Below are positions 23,371 to 34,156 of a stretch of DNA of 64,000 nucleotides, in pieces. The stretch is from Codonopsis lanceolata. Its lineage: Eukaryota; Streptophyta; Magnoliopsida; Asterales; Campanulaceae. Location: positions 54,949,573 to 55,013,572 of the forward strand of contig CM028381.1 of NCBI GenBank assembly GCA_013146195.2, given 5' to 3'. Each line of letters opens with the position of its first letter. Within the stretch, counting starts at the first letter, position 1. A program made the translations under genes and the position numbers. Under the pieces are notes generated by a model. It did not search any database. It was not told the origin of the DNA and saw only the letters and a program-made list of their open reading frames with translations.

Positions 23371-23969
23371 CAACTTCCACTCTTGTTTTTCTTTTCGACG
23401 GTTTTCAACGGTTTGCGGTTTAGCCTTAGTTAACTTCCGTTATGTCTTGGATATTTCTGTATGAAAAATCTAAACAAAATTCTAAACTAAAAATTATTAG
23501 CAACATATAAATACAACACTAAGATGTTTTTCTCCCCCAAACTTGAATTTTGGCATATTTAATTTAAAAATTAAATGTCCAAAAATAAAATTTAACGGAG
23601 AAAAACATATTTAAACTAACTAAATAACAAATAACTTTCAAAATAGTGGGTTGCCTCCCACTTAGCGCCTTTGTTTAACGTCTTTGGCTCGACCAAGCGC
23701 AAGCCTAGTCTCTTGGTGGTTCATTGTCGGCCAAGCGGATTAATTCAATTGTTCGTTCAAGCGACATTGGCTCAAAATATGGCTTGAGTCGGTGTCCATT
23801 CACTTTAAACACTTCATTATTTTTGGGGTTTTGTATATCAACGGCCCCATGAGGATAAATTCGTACTATTCTAAAGGACCGAGACCATTTGGATTTTAAC
23901 TTTCACAGGAATAACCTTAACCTAGAGTTAAACAATAATACTTTCATACTGGATGAAGCATTTTGTTGG
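23371..23969 (-). other. Spacer between integrase and the env-like unit
   Basis: AT-rich DNA with an internal polypurine-like motif at 23531-23551 and no clear ORF. The end of integrase lies to its right. Confidence 0.5.
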
Positions 23970-25124
23970 CTAATCCCATGTCATGATACTTTTTGGTCTT
24001 TTCTTTATAAGTTTTCGCATTCTCATACAATTAAGTCTATGTTCTTCTAACTCATTTAACTGAAACAGTCTTTCTTCTCCAGCTAATGTTAAATCTAAAT
24101 TCAATTCTTTAATTGCCCAATAGGCTTTGTGCTCAATTTCAACTGGTAAATGGCAAGCTTTACCATATACCATCCTATATGGACTCATTCCTATGGGTGT
24201 CTTAAAAGCAGTTCGGTATGCCCATAAAGCATCCTTGAGTTTAGATTCCCAATCTTTACGATTAGGCCTAACGGTCTTTTCTAACTTTGCTTTTATCGCC
24301 TATTGCTTACTTCTACTTGTCAGGATGTTTGTGGATGATAAGGTGTAGCTAACTTGTGAGTTACACCATGCTTTCTGAGACACTATTTAACAACTTATTG
24401 GTAAAATGAGTTCCACGGTCACTTATTATGGCCTTAGGGACTCCATATCTAGCAAATAAATCTTCTACAAATTTGACTCTTGTTTTACCATCATTATTCT
24501 TGGTTGCTACTGCTTCTATCCATTTAGAAACATAGTCAACTGCTACCAAAATATACTCGCAATTATTGGACACAGGGAAGGGACCCATAAAATCAATACC
24601 CCAAACATCAAAAATTTCAACTACTAAATTAACATGTAAGGGCATCTCGTTTCTCTTTCCTATACCACCTGTTCTTTGACATTTGTCGCATGTTACGTAA
24701 AGCAGTTCACAATCTCTAAAAGCAGTAGGCCAATCTGAGACTGATTGCAAAATTTTACGGCGGTTTTATTACCACTAAAATGACCACCACAAGAATATCC
24801 ATGGCAAAATTCCATGATACCTTGTTGGTCTTTTTCTGGAATACATCTTCTTATTAAAGAATCAGAACAAATCTTATATAAATGAGGAGCTTCCCAAAAA
24901 TAATTTTTAGTTTCCGCCAAAAATTTCTTCTTTTCGTAATGATCAAAATCCGGATTAATGATATCAGACACATAATAGTTGACAAAATCAGCATACCAAG
25001 GGTCAGAATCTTTAATGGCTAGGAGTTGTTCATCAGGAAAATTGTCATTAATGGGGACAGGATCATCAAGAAATTGGCGTTCAAGCAAGGGTGAAAATTC
25101 TAACCTAGACAAGTGGTCGGCCAC
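23970..25124 (-). pseudogene. Athila copy 1 integrase (frameshifted)
   Basis: The zinc-binding part is in 25124-24693 (NYFWEAPHLYKICSDSLIRR, HGYSCGGHFSGNK). The catalytic core is in 24750-24361 with WGIDFMGPF (first Asp) and IISDRGTHFTNK (second Asp). The tail is in 24188-23970 (SPYRMVYGKACHLPVEIEHK). The three pieces are in different frames. The start of the first piece, ADHLSRLE, is the end of RNase H. Confidence 0.88.
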
Positions 25125-25566
25125 AACATTCTCGGTTCCTTTTTATCCTTGATAGTTATGTCAAATTCTTGTAACAATAACATCCATCTAATTAATCTTG
25201 GTTTAGCATCCTTCTTACTTAAGAGATATTTCAATGCGAGAATGATCGAGAAAAGATTATCACCTTTGATCTAGCAAATATGATCTAAATTTTTCTAAAG
25301 CATATACTCTTGCTAAAAATTCCTTTTCGGTAGTGGTATAATTCAATTGAGCATCATTCGAGTTCTACTAGCATAATGGATCACATGAGGCTTTCTATCT
25401 ACCCTTTGTCCTAACACGGCTCCAATTGCAAAATCGTGCATCACACATGATTTCAAAAGGGAGTGACCAATCGGGGCGGATAAAATTGGGGCGATAGTTA
25501 ACTTTTCTTTTAATAAATTAAAAGCTTCTAAACATTCTTTATCAAAAATAAACTACGTATCTTTTG
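25125..25566 (-). pseudogene. Athila copy 1 RNase H (frames broken)
   Basis: The position between reverse transcriptase and the ADHLSRLE end marks RNase H. Alignment with the second copy (59090-59551) is clear at the DNA level, but no frame stays open. Comparison of the two copies shows CAG/CGAG alternations at 25237-25255. Confidence 0.7.
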
Positions 25567-26340
25567 CTAACAAATTACATAGAGGTTTCTGATTTTGGAA
25601 AAGTCTTTTATAAATCTTCGATAAAAACGGCATGGCCAAGAAAACTTGAACTCCTTTAAGCGAAGTGGGAGGGGTAGTTGTGAAATAACTTCAATTTTAG
25701 CTTTGTCAACTTCAATTCCTTTATTTGAAACAACATGCCCTAAGACAATTCCATGTTTTACCATGAAGTGACTTTTCTCCCAACTTAAAGTTAAATTAGT
25801 TTCGCGACATCTTTCGGACAGATGTAAGGTTTTCTAAGCAGTGATCAAAAGAATTTCAGCGAAAAATCATCCATGAAAACTTCTACGCATCTTTCAACTA
25901 AATCGAAAATATAGATAATCATGCATCTTTGAAAAGTAGGCGGTGCATTACACAACCCAAAGGCATTCTCCTAAAAGCAAAAGTACCAAAGGGACATGTA
26001 AAGGTTGTTTTCTCTTGGTCTTCGAGGTGCAACGGGGATCGATTATATCGAGAAAAACCATCAAGAAAACAATAATATTCATGACACGCTAATCTTTCAA
26101 GAATTTGGTCAATAAATGGTAAAGGAAAGTGGTCTTTCTAGTTGCCGCATTTAATTTACGCAAATCGATACACATTCTATAACCGGTTATAGTCCTTGTA
26201 GGGACTAATTCATCTTTATCATTTTTAACAACGGTAATTCGACTTTCTTAGGAACTACTTGAGCAGGACTAACCCATTTACTATCGATATAGGGTAAATT
26301 ATACCGCATCTAAGAGCTTAAGAACTTCTTTCCTAACAGC
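25567..26340 (-). pseudogene. Athila copy 1 reverse transcriptase (frameshifted)
   Basis: Minus-strand pieces include KHGIVLGHVVSNKGIEVDKA and FYRRFIKDFSKI, the thumb part of a Ty3/gypsy reverse transcriptase. Further right, DNA homologous to copy 2 encodes the fingers and palm (the MCIDLRKLNAATRKD region of copy 2). The frame is lost several times. Confidence 0.82.
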
Positions 26341-26516
26341 TTCTTCCATGTGTGGGTTAAGTCTTCTTTGTCTTTCTCTAGAAGGTTTACTACCTTCTTC
26401 TAAATGTATTTTATGCATACACATAGAGGGACTAATTCCTTTTAGGTCAGCTAAGGACCATCCTAAAGCTTCTCTATGTGTCCATAAGACTTTAACAAAC
26501 TTGCTTCTTGTTTTTG

Positions 26517-27098
26517 TTAAATTAAGTCATTTGCTATAATAACGAGGCAAAGTGTTACCTTCCCTAAAAATGCATATTTTAAGTGGGATGGTAATGGCTT
26601 TAATTCTTCGACTTTGGGAGAATTAATGGAAGGCATAAATTCAGAATTTTCTACTTTAATAGTTTCTTTTATTTTAGCCTCATTATTCTCTTCTTGCTTT
26701 TCTTCCTTAATATCTTCTATCTCAATTTCTTCAAAGAGAGATTTTAGAATCTCTACTTCATCTTCTTTGATTTCATAACTTTCTTCTACTACTTTCTCTG
26801 ACTCATCAGAATTATTTTCTGATTCTACCTTTATTTCTTTTTCATCTTTCTTTTTACTAGCTTCTAGCTTTTCTTTTTCTAATCTTTCTTCTTCCTCTAT
26901 TTCTCTTTCAATTTCCTCAATGTCAATTTTTATGGGAGGAATAGGGCTATCATCATAGACAATAAATCTATCTCTCTCATAATCTTCCTCTTCTTCAAAA
27001 GTTTCGGTTGTTAATTTCTCAATCTCATCTATTGAAAAACAGGCACTCATGTCACTAGGTCTATTCATAGCATCAAACAGAAATTTCAACTGTTTCAC
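26517..27098 (-). CDS. Acidic linker between protease and reverse transcriptase, Athila copy 1
   Basis: A 193-residue open segment rich in Glu and Lys (DIEEIEREIEEEERLEKEKL), probably coiled coil, followed by FMPSINSPKVEELKPLPSHL. The latter is the conserved lead-in to gypsy reverse transcriptase. It belongs to the gag-pol polyprotein; the Met at 27098 is unlikely to be a real start. Confidence 0.75.
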   Translation of the reverse strand: MKQLKFLFDAMNRPSDMSACFSIDEIEKLTTETFEEEEDYERDRFIVYDDSPIPPIKIDIEEIEREIEEEERLEKEKLEASKKKDEKEIKVESENNSDESEKVVEESYEIKEDEVEILKSLFEEIEIEDIKEEKQEENNEAKIKETIKVENSEFMPSINSPKVEELKPLPSHLKYAFLGKVTLCLVIIANDLI

Positions 27099-27351
27099 CT
27101 AGGACTGACATTGTGAGTTTACCATTTTTCACATTAATCATTGTATTAGGCAGTTGCCATAAATGGTCTGCCTAACAATATTGGGACTTCATTATTGGTG
27201 CATATCTTCCTTTCCATCTCTAGAACCACAAAGTCTACTGGTATGATTAATTTATCAACTTGAACTAGGATATCTTCCACTATACCCAAAGGATATTTAG
27301 CGACGATCGCTAATTGCAATTGCATATTAGTGGGTTTTAGTTCTCCTAAAC

Positions 27352-27818
27352 CTAATTGTTTATAGGCACCAAAGAGAAAGGCATCAAGTTAATACTTGCT
27401 CCTAAATCTAGCATTGCTTTCATCTTTTTAGAGCTTCCCAAGGAGACTTGGATATTAAAGCTACCTAGGTCTTTCAACTTAGGTGGTAATTCGGGTTGTA
27501 AAACGGAACTGACGTTTTCAGAAACAACAATCTTTTCGTTGTTTTCAAACTTGTGTTTCTTAGAGTGAAGATCTTTGAAAAACTTTGCATAAGCTGGAAT
27601 ATTTTTAATAACATTAAGCAAAGGTAAATTAACATTTACTTTGGATAACATATTATAAATTTCCGTGAATTGTTTGTCCATTCGGTTTTTCATAAGTCTT
27701 CTTGGAAACGGTGGAGGAACATAAATTGGTGGAGCCACATAAGGTTCCTCTTCTTCTTGATCTAACTCTTTATCTTCTTCAACGGTATTATCTTTATTTT
27801 GAATTTCTACTTCTTTTT
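27352..27818 (-). pseudogene. Athila copy 1 gag C-terminus and protease, cut by the gap
   Basis: The segment contains MDKQFTEIYNMLSKVNVNLP and NIPAYAKFFKDLHSKK, typical of the end of Athila gag. It continues to LKDLGSFNIQVSLGSSK and LDLGASINLMPFSL, the protease active-site region with Leu-Gly-Ala instead of Asp-Ser/Thr-Gly-Ala, as is usual for this group. The remainder of gag would lie in the N gap. Confidence 0.85.
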
Positions 27819-27918
27819 NNNNNNNNNNNNNNNNNNNNNNNNNNNNNNNNNNNNNNNNNNNNNNNNNNNNNNNNNNNNNNNNNNNNNNNNNNNNNNNNNN
27901 NNNNNNNNNNNNNNNNNN
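27819..27918. other. Assembly gap (100 N)
   Basis: Exactly 100 undetermined bases, the conventional placeholder for a gap of unknown size. The sequence on the left is Athila gag; on the right is unrelated non-coding DNA. Confidence 0.98.
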
Positions 27919-29023
27919 AACCTCATCATTCATACATTCACCACCACTACTACCTCAAACTTCACCATTAGCAATAAAAGTTAATTTTTTATTTGATTTT
28001 ATTTCTTTTTTTAATTCCTTACTCCTACCTTCAAAGTAACCCATTTACAAAAGCCATCATTTATGGACACACCACCACCACATGCATCCTTAAATTTCAC
28101 TTTTTACAAACTCAAATTCAAAATTTTAATCTTTCAAATTTTCAAATTGAAACTAAAACACATATGGTTTTTTGAAAATTTGATGATTTGAAAATCTCAC
28201 ATTGTTGTATTTCATCTAAACCACCACTACCACTGTCATCCCTACAATCGTCGTCATCACCGCCCATTACACCACCATCATTGCAGTCGTTTCTAGAATT
28301 TATGACTCCCTTTAGAAAATAATATATTGTGTTAGAGAAATCAAACTTTCAACCCCAAAGTATATATTTACACTAAAAATACGAAATTTCCTCAAAGTAT
28401 CTATAAAGTCCCACTTTGCTATCCAACCTAAGCTTTGTGTCATTTTCATATCTCATTTTATAATTTTTTTTCTAGTTTACCCCCTATGACACACCACCAC
28501 CACATCCTTAAATTTCACTTTTTACAAACTCAAATTTAATTTCTTAATTTTTCAAATTTTCAAATTGAAATTGAAACCCATATGGATCTTTGAAAATTTG
28601 ATAATTTGAAAATCTCACAATGTTGTATTTCATCTAAACCACCACCGCATCCCTACAATCGCAGCTGCCACCGCCCCTAACACTACCATCTTTCGTCAAA
28701 AAAGCGTTATCACCATCTCAAGAACGCACTCACCTCGCCTTGCTCAAATGGAGACATAGAATCTCTTTAACTTTCGTTTAGTCGAACTTCTTTCTTTGAC
28801 CATCTCTCATTTCTTAGTTCAAATATACTTTCGCTGCAAATTACTAAGTAAGAAGAAGATATAATTTTAGGATGGGACTACTTAAAAGGATGTTGGTTGG
28901 TGACAACCTCTTTCAATAAAAGGATAGTTGCGGTAGAAGAAAGAAAGTCGATAGCTAAGGAGGGAATAGAGAGATTCTCACATGTAACTACCTCGAGTCC
29001 GATGAAGAGGAGCAAACAAGTTA
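27919..29023. repeat. Spacer with a duplicated segment of about 200 bp
   Basis: 28067-28275 and 28489-28690 are direct repeats with mismatches: both contain CTTAAATTTCACTTTTTACA, TGAAAATCTCACA and GTTGTATTTCATCTAAACCA. Between them, 28297-28490 is the inverted partner of 1343-1533. No gene is supported. The remainder to 29023 is unremarkable. Confidence 0.7.
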
Positions 29024-29028
29024 AGACT

Positions 29029-29798
29029 TGATCATGATAATTTGGTGGTGACCTTGTCTTGTTGTCCACGTATGAGGCAAGGATGAGGTAGCGTCCACTC
29101 GTTTGTCTTCCTTGGTTACCTGCACAAAGTAAACAACAAACACCGTTAAGGAGTCAGGGCGGCCCGACTAGAACCCTCTGGTGTGAGAGTAAGATTTTCG
29201 GTGGGAAAAATGGATAATAAATGTGTCGTGATATTTGTTTGATAAGGGGTTGTGATAAGGGAGTTTTGATATCTCAGAATTTTCTTACCTCTACAATAAA
29301 TGTGTGTCCTCTATTTATACCTGATCTTTCTGTTGATGTGGCGGCTGGTCATTGGGGAACACATTGCGGCGTTTATTAAATATGTTGATGGTCTTTGTCA
29401 GAAATAAGTGGGCTGTGCGTTTGTCAGGGAGTTGTTATTTGCGTGTAGCGGTTTTACCGGGCCTGGGGAAGCTGCTTTGTCAGGCCGGGTGATGATTGAT
29501 CTAACGCCAAGGCCGAGCGGTCTTATGATGAGGTGTTTATTACTGCCGAGGCCAAGGGTACCGGGACCGATTCAGAGGCGAGGTCAGGGTGGTGGAAACC
29601 ACTCTAGGCCTGTATTAGAAGAAGTCACTCTGGCTAGCCGTGGCTAAAGCTGTTGGAGGCCGTGGGTTGTCTATTACTCGGCAACAATCAAACTCGTGTT
29701 ATCTCACGGAACTATATTCCTATGACTTCGTTACTAGCGGTTTTCTAAGTAGGGCCCTTTATTGTGCCGAGGATCATTTCCTCGGTTTAATCCATTCA
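29029..29798 (-). repeat. 3' LTR of the Tat element
   Basis: 770 bp, TGATCA...CATTCA. It matches 39623-42440 once the nested insertion there is removed. The right LTR additionally lacks about 54 bp corresponding to roughly 29559-29615. Confidence 0.9.
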
Positions 29799-29820
29799 GT
29801 GGCCCCCTACTTCTTGGTCA
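29799..29820 (-). other. Polypurine tract of the Tat element
   Basis: Minus-strand AAGAAGTAGGGGGCCAC lies immediately inside the 3' LTR. Confidence 0.75.
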
Positions 29821-30196
29821 ATCGACGCCGTAAGGCCGAGAAGTATTCTCTTTGCTTGGCGGCGAGAGGTTGATGCCGAGCTTGTTGCCGAGGATGACTC
29901 CGAGATTCAAGTCGAGGTTGATGGAAGTTTATGGGGCGTTTTCGAGTATCCGTCCAATCAGGACGATACGTCTTTTCGGGCTGTCACATCATTAAATGCA
30001 GGTTTTGGCGGCTTCTTGATTTTCGCTTGGGGCGGCTTTTCGAATTTCGAAATGCTTTTAATGCCTCCCTTTCTTCCCGATTCCAGAGGAATGAATGTCT
30101 CACGGTGTCGTTTTGGGTTTTGCTTAGGTAAAAAACACGCGGGTCGACCCGGTGCTTTTAGGGGCCCGGGCTAAATGCAACGTCATTGCAGGGGGG

Positions 30197-30203
30197 TATA
30201 AGA
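30197..30203 (+). promoter_or_regulatory. TATA box candidate of the opposite-strand gene
   Basis: GGGGTATAAGAGCG on the plus strand, followed by a long pyrimidine-rich leader (TTTTCTTTTCTTTTCAC). This fits a plant promoter driving the antisense gene. Confidence 0.45.
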
Positions 30204-30340
30204 GCGTTTTTCTTTTCTTTTCACTTTCACCGTTTTCCTTTTTCCCTTACGGTTCCTTTTCACTTGTGCTTCTAGGCGATTTTCGGCGATCTTTCCGGTT
30301 GTTCCCCCCCCCTCGTTGAGTCTTGTCTTTTCTGGAGCCC

Positions 30341-30635
30341 GTAAGTGAATTTCTCCTTTCCCTTTTCCACGTTTTCTCTTTTCGGGTGGTTTTCATGGTC
30401 ACCGTTTCATATTTTTTTTGGCTCGTTACCCTGTCCGGGTCCGTTTCTTCTGTCTGTTTAATTTTTTCGGCTTCTTTTGGTTTTTTCAGGCGTGTTTCTG
30501 CTTCCTTGTTGATTTCTCCGGCGTTCTTTGTGGCTAGCTCTTTTCGGTACGATTTTTCTTTCTTCCTTTCCTTTGTTTTTTTAGGGTATGTCTCGTAGAA
30601 TCCCCATTCCCATTTTTTTTTTCTTCTTCTTCTAG
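30341..30635 (+). other. Putative 5' leader intron of the opposite-strand gene
   Basis: Donor GTAAGT at 30341 follows GGAGCCC. The acceptor TTCTTCTTCTTCTAG ends at 30635, ten bases before ATG 30646. The interior is T-rich, as expected for a plant intron. No transcript evidence is available. Confidence 0.5.
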
Positions 30636-30645
30636 CAGCTCCTCC

Positions 30646-33600
30646 ATGGAGCTGATAGATTACTGGAATAGGGTAATTCGAATACCCGTGTCGGTTAGGA
30701 GTCCCCTTCTTCCCCTTCCTAGTAACGTGGCCGAGGCTTCGGCTTCGGCCGAGAATATTCCGGATGAGTCTCCAAGGGCCGAGGATCTTTCTCGTGCCCT
30801 GGTACCTTTTATGGGTATGGCCCGCCCTTTTGCTGAGGTTACTACAGGAGGTTTTAGCCGGCCATCCCGATGTCGAGGATGCCGACTCTCCTCGGGTTTG
30901 AGGGGAGGCGGTGACTTAAGTGATGACGGTTGAGTCCGCATCTTCGCGGCCCTGCTTGGAGAGGTGTTGAGGTGAGAGTTTGTTTGGTCGAGGAGATTGT
31001 CGTAGACACCACCATTCATATGGAGACGATCGTAGGCCCTCGGAGCTCGGAGAGTTCTTCGTCGTGCTCGATTTCCTCAGTAGATTCAGATGACGAGGGC
31101 CCATTCCTTGAGTCGGTTCGAGAAGTCTCGCGTGGGGGTCCCATGTATAGGCAATGCGGGGTAGATGGGTAGCGGTTACTCTCGTGCCAAGAAGCGAGGT
31201 TTCTCCTTGCGAGCTTTGGAGTGAAGGTTAGCCCACATTGGAAGTTCGGCGATGAAGTGTTCGCCTCGGACTATCCGTCTCGACACCTCATGAGGGTGTT
31301 TTTCACCGAGATCAGATTATGCTAAGTCCGACGCTCAATTTTTTACCAGGGAGAGAGTCCTGCATTTTTGGCAGATCGAAAGAGGCTTGCGACGTCGGCA
31401 ACTGGATAGAATGGCAAGTGGAGCTGAGGCTTCTATTTCTGGGCGAGATGGAGATGATGGCGAGAGGGGACCTCGCTACTTGAGGCCTTTTGAGAACAAG
31501 ATAGGCCTGGCAGATGTGGAGGCATGGTCAAAAGCATATGGCTCGACTTTCCGAGGTTCGGGCCCGGATTCGAGGTTGGGTATCTCCAAGCCGCGGGGTC
31601 TTCGCAGCCATGTGGGCTTTATTCCAGCCTTTTCGAAGTCTCCTGTCGCGCTTGCCTCGACCCTTTTATTTGTGAGTTCCTGACCCAGACGAGCTCAGTT
31701 CCGCTGGATCTCTCGCCCAACCTGACCCGAGCTTTGGTGAGCTTTATCGTCTGTACTCGAGTGAAGGGTTTCGAGCCCACACTATCCCTTTTTTGCTACT
31801 ACTATAAAGTCAGCATTTCCATGAACCGGCTGACTGTTCTTAGGCATCCTCAGGGATTCCCCCTTCTGGCAAGTTTTGGAAATAAAGATCATAGGTGGTC
31901 CGAGAAGGTTCTGCTTGTTGAGTCGAGCCGAGGGTGGAACTTCGAGGTTCATGAAGGAAACCTCACGGTCTTACGAGGACGAAGAAGCCGGGCGCCCGAC
32001 GGCCGTAAAGACCTTGAGGCCTTGCTTGACAACGGGGGTGTTCTGGTCTTACAACCTGAAGGCCATAGTCAAGGGGCCTCACCACAAGGTCAAGGTCAGC
32101 CTGTCGAGGCTCGGGTGCGAGGCCTCCAATTTTGGAAGTGCGAGAGTGCCCTCGCCCATGGTCGGGTGTTTGGCTCCGTTCCGAGGTGAAGGACCCCACA
32201 AGATGTCTAAGGCCCACCGTGTTAATTTTATTCATTCATGCTTTGTTTATTTTTCCATTGTTTTTTGTTATATTTTGTCTTTTGATCTCTGATGCAAACT
32301 TTCTGTTTTGTAGAAATGGCTTTGTCGCGGGATGCTGTTCTGGCCCGACTAAAGGGAGGAAGAAACAGGCCGAGTTTCAAGGCTTCGGCTGGCCGAGGAG
32401 ATGCGAGGCCCCGAGGGCTACAGAGGCGTAAAACTCAAAGCCCACCAAGGTGGCCTCCTTCTCGCCTCTTCAACCGAGGGAAACAACTCCCGCCATCAAC
32501 CCCGAGCCAGAGGCGTAAAACTCAAAACTGCCCCGCTCCGTCTCAACTCGAATCTTCCACCGCCTTCAGATACCCCAAATTCGGCGAGGAGGTGTCCGAT
32601 AATGAGCATATTATCGGGCACATTTGCTGTAGACAATAAACAACTTTCCCGCCCATTTCCTTGGTTATGGAAAGACCAGAGGTTATTTGCGAGGGCAAAC
32701 TGCTCTGGGAAGTCCGTGGAGACGCATTGCGCTTCCCTGCTAAAATTTCAATTGTGATGATTTGTGTGGGTTATCCTTGAGCGAGGTAGGCAGATTCTGA
32801 GACCTCGTTTTTCAATTCTTGATTTATCTTGGTTATTCCTCATACTTTTTTTGCTTGCAGCTCTGGCTGGTCTGCATCGTGACTTATCACGCCAAGTTGG
32901 CCAATAAGGCTGCCGCCGCCTCAGTCGGTCTCTGAGAGGGCTCTCGGAGAAGGATCTGCTGAGGGCAAAGGGGAGATCTCCTCTTCCGTCAAAAAGATGA
33001 AGTCCCTGAAGGAGACTTACTTGAAGCAGATCGATGAGATTTCAACTTAGGTGCCAGAGAAGACTACGCCTGGGTAGGAAGCGCTTGTTGAAGGACAAGG
33101 CCGGTGCCGAGATCGAGGCTCGAAAAGGTCCGAGCTCGAGGCCAAAGCGAAGGGGCCGATTGGCGAGAACGACTATCCGGCCGAAATGCCCGCGGCCCGC
33201 CGAGCCTGCTCAAGCCCGAGGAGGTTTTAAAGGGATCGGGACTCTTGGCCTACGGGGTGGAGGCTCGACTATATGGAGATCGCCAGGTCCAAGCTTTCCG
33301 GCTCCAGGGCGGCGACATGGCGGGGTGTGCCGATGCCTGAGGTGGTGAAGATGGCGAGTCTTGCCTCTCTCGGTTCGGAATGCCGAGATGTTGCCTCGCT
33401 CGTGCCTTTTAATGATGCCGAGCTGGGCCAGATTAAGGATGCCAATGCTGCAGCACAGGCCCCCGAGTGGCTACCTCCTCCTACTGAGGCGAGCAATCTT
33501 TTCGCCCTGTTGGCCCAGGAGAATGTGTGGGTGAAAGAGAGTTACCGTCGTTATACGGCGTCGAGGCATGCTTCCCCTCCATAGGCCCACTATGTTGGTG

Positions 33601-33728
33601 ATCAGATGATGGCGGAGCTCGAGGGCAAAAAGATAAGCAGGGAGGAGTTGCCCAAGGACCAAAATATCTCTGAGCAGGTAGCGGCCCGCGAGGAGGTAGC
33701 CCGCGAGAGGGAAGAGGGTTTAGAGTAG
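30646..33728 (+). pseudogene. Opposite-strand extra gene of the Tat element (Transposase_28-like), frames broken
   Basis: The first coding piece starts MELIDYWNRVIRIPVSVRSP (30646). The core lies at about 31390-31990 and includes DPFICEFLTQTSSVPLDLSP, LTRALVSFIVCTRVKGFEPT and LSLFCYYYKVS, then a Trp-rich stretch. This matches the plant 'putative gypsy type transposon' family (Pfam Transposase_28), known from Tat-lineage elements as an ORF antisense to pol. The later part is Arg/Glu/Ala-rich (33034-33728), probably coiled coil, ending near a TAG at 33726. Candidate introns are 32786-32860 (GTAGGC...TTGCAG) and one ending in TTTTGTAG near 32313. Frames shift several times, so this copy is damaged or miscalled. 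The function of the family is unknown. Confidence 0.65.
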
Positions 33729-33899
33729 GTCTATAAACACTTTAAAACTAGTTTCTTATTTTGGTTATTTGTAATTTTATTTGTGGTGTACAATGCAAGT
33801 ATGTTCCTCTTTCTTATTCTTGTTGTCTTTTCCTGTTGTTACTTTTTTTTTACCGCTCTTATTTTTTCAAAGTGTTGGAATCTGGTTTCTTTTATAACT
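33729..33899. other. 3' region of the opposite-strand gene
   Basis: T-rich DNA that could contain the polyadenylation site of the plus-strand gene. No ORF is supported. Confidence 0.4.
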
Positions 33900-34100
33900 G
33901 AGCGAGAAGGTTTGGAAGGCATTAGAGCCTGGCCTCTCCTCGGCTAGTAGAGGAGGTTTTGAAGGCATTAGAGCCTGGCCTCTCCTCGGCTAGTAGAGGA
34001 GGTTTTGAAGGCATTAGAGTTTGGCCTCTCCTCGGCTAGGCGAGGAGGTTTTAAAGGCATTAGAGCCTAGCCTCTCCTCGGCTAGGCGAGGAGGTTTTGA
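33900..34100. repeat. 46-bp tandem repeat with hairpin potential
   Basis: Four full units with an exact 46-bp period: GGCATTAGAG starts at 33918, 33964, 34010 and 34056. Each unit contains CCTCTCCTCGGCTAG followed by (C/T)(G/A)GAGGAGG, able to form a stem. The array lies exactly between the end of the plus-strand gene and the end of minus-strand pol. Confidence 0.9.
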
Positions 34101-34156
34101 AGAAGGAGGAGTTGAAGAAGAAGGAGGCCGGCTTTGAGTTTTCTACCTCTTGGCCC

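Larger units (their letters stand above)
18053..27818 (-). mobile_element. Athila-type Ty3/gypsy retrotransposon, copy 1 (minus strand), truncated by an assembly gap
   Basis: The 3' LTR (18053-19331), polypurine tract, a long non-coding stretch, an env-like region (about 21667-22790), integrase, RNase H, reverse transcriptase, an acidic spacer, protease and the C-terminal part of gag follow one another on the minus strand. The GKACHLPVEIEHKAYWAIKE run and protease LGASINLMP are hallmarks of Athila-type elements. The 5' LTR and most of gag are missing at the N gap. It inserted into the right LTR of the Sirevirus; the left flank TTCTT (18048-18052) would be the target duplication. Confidence 0.9.
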
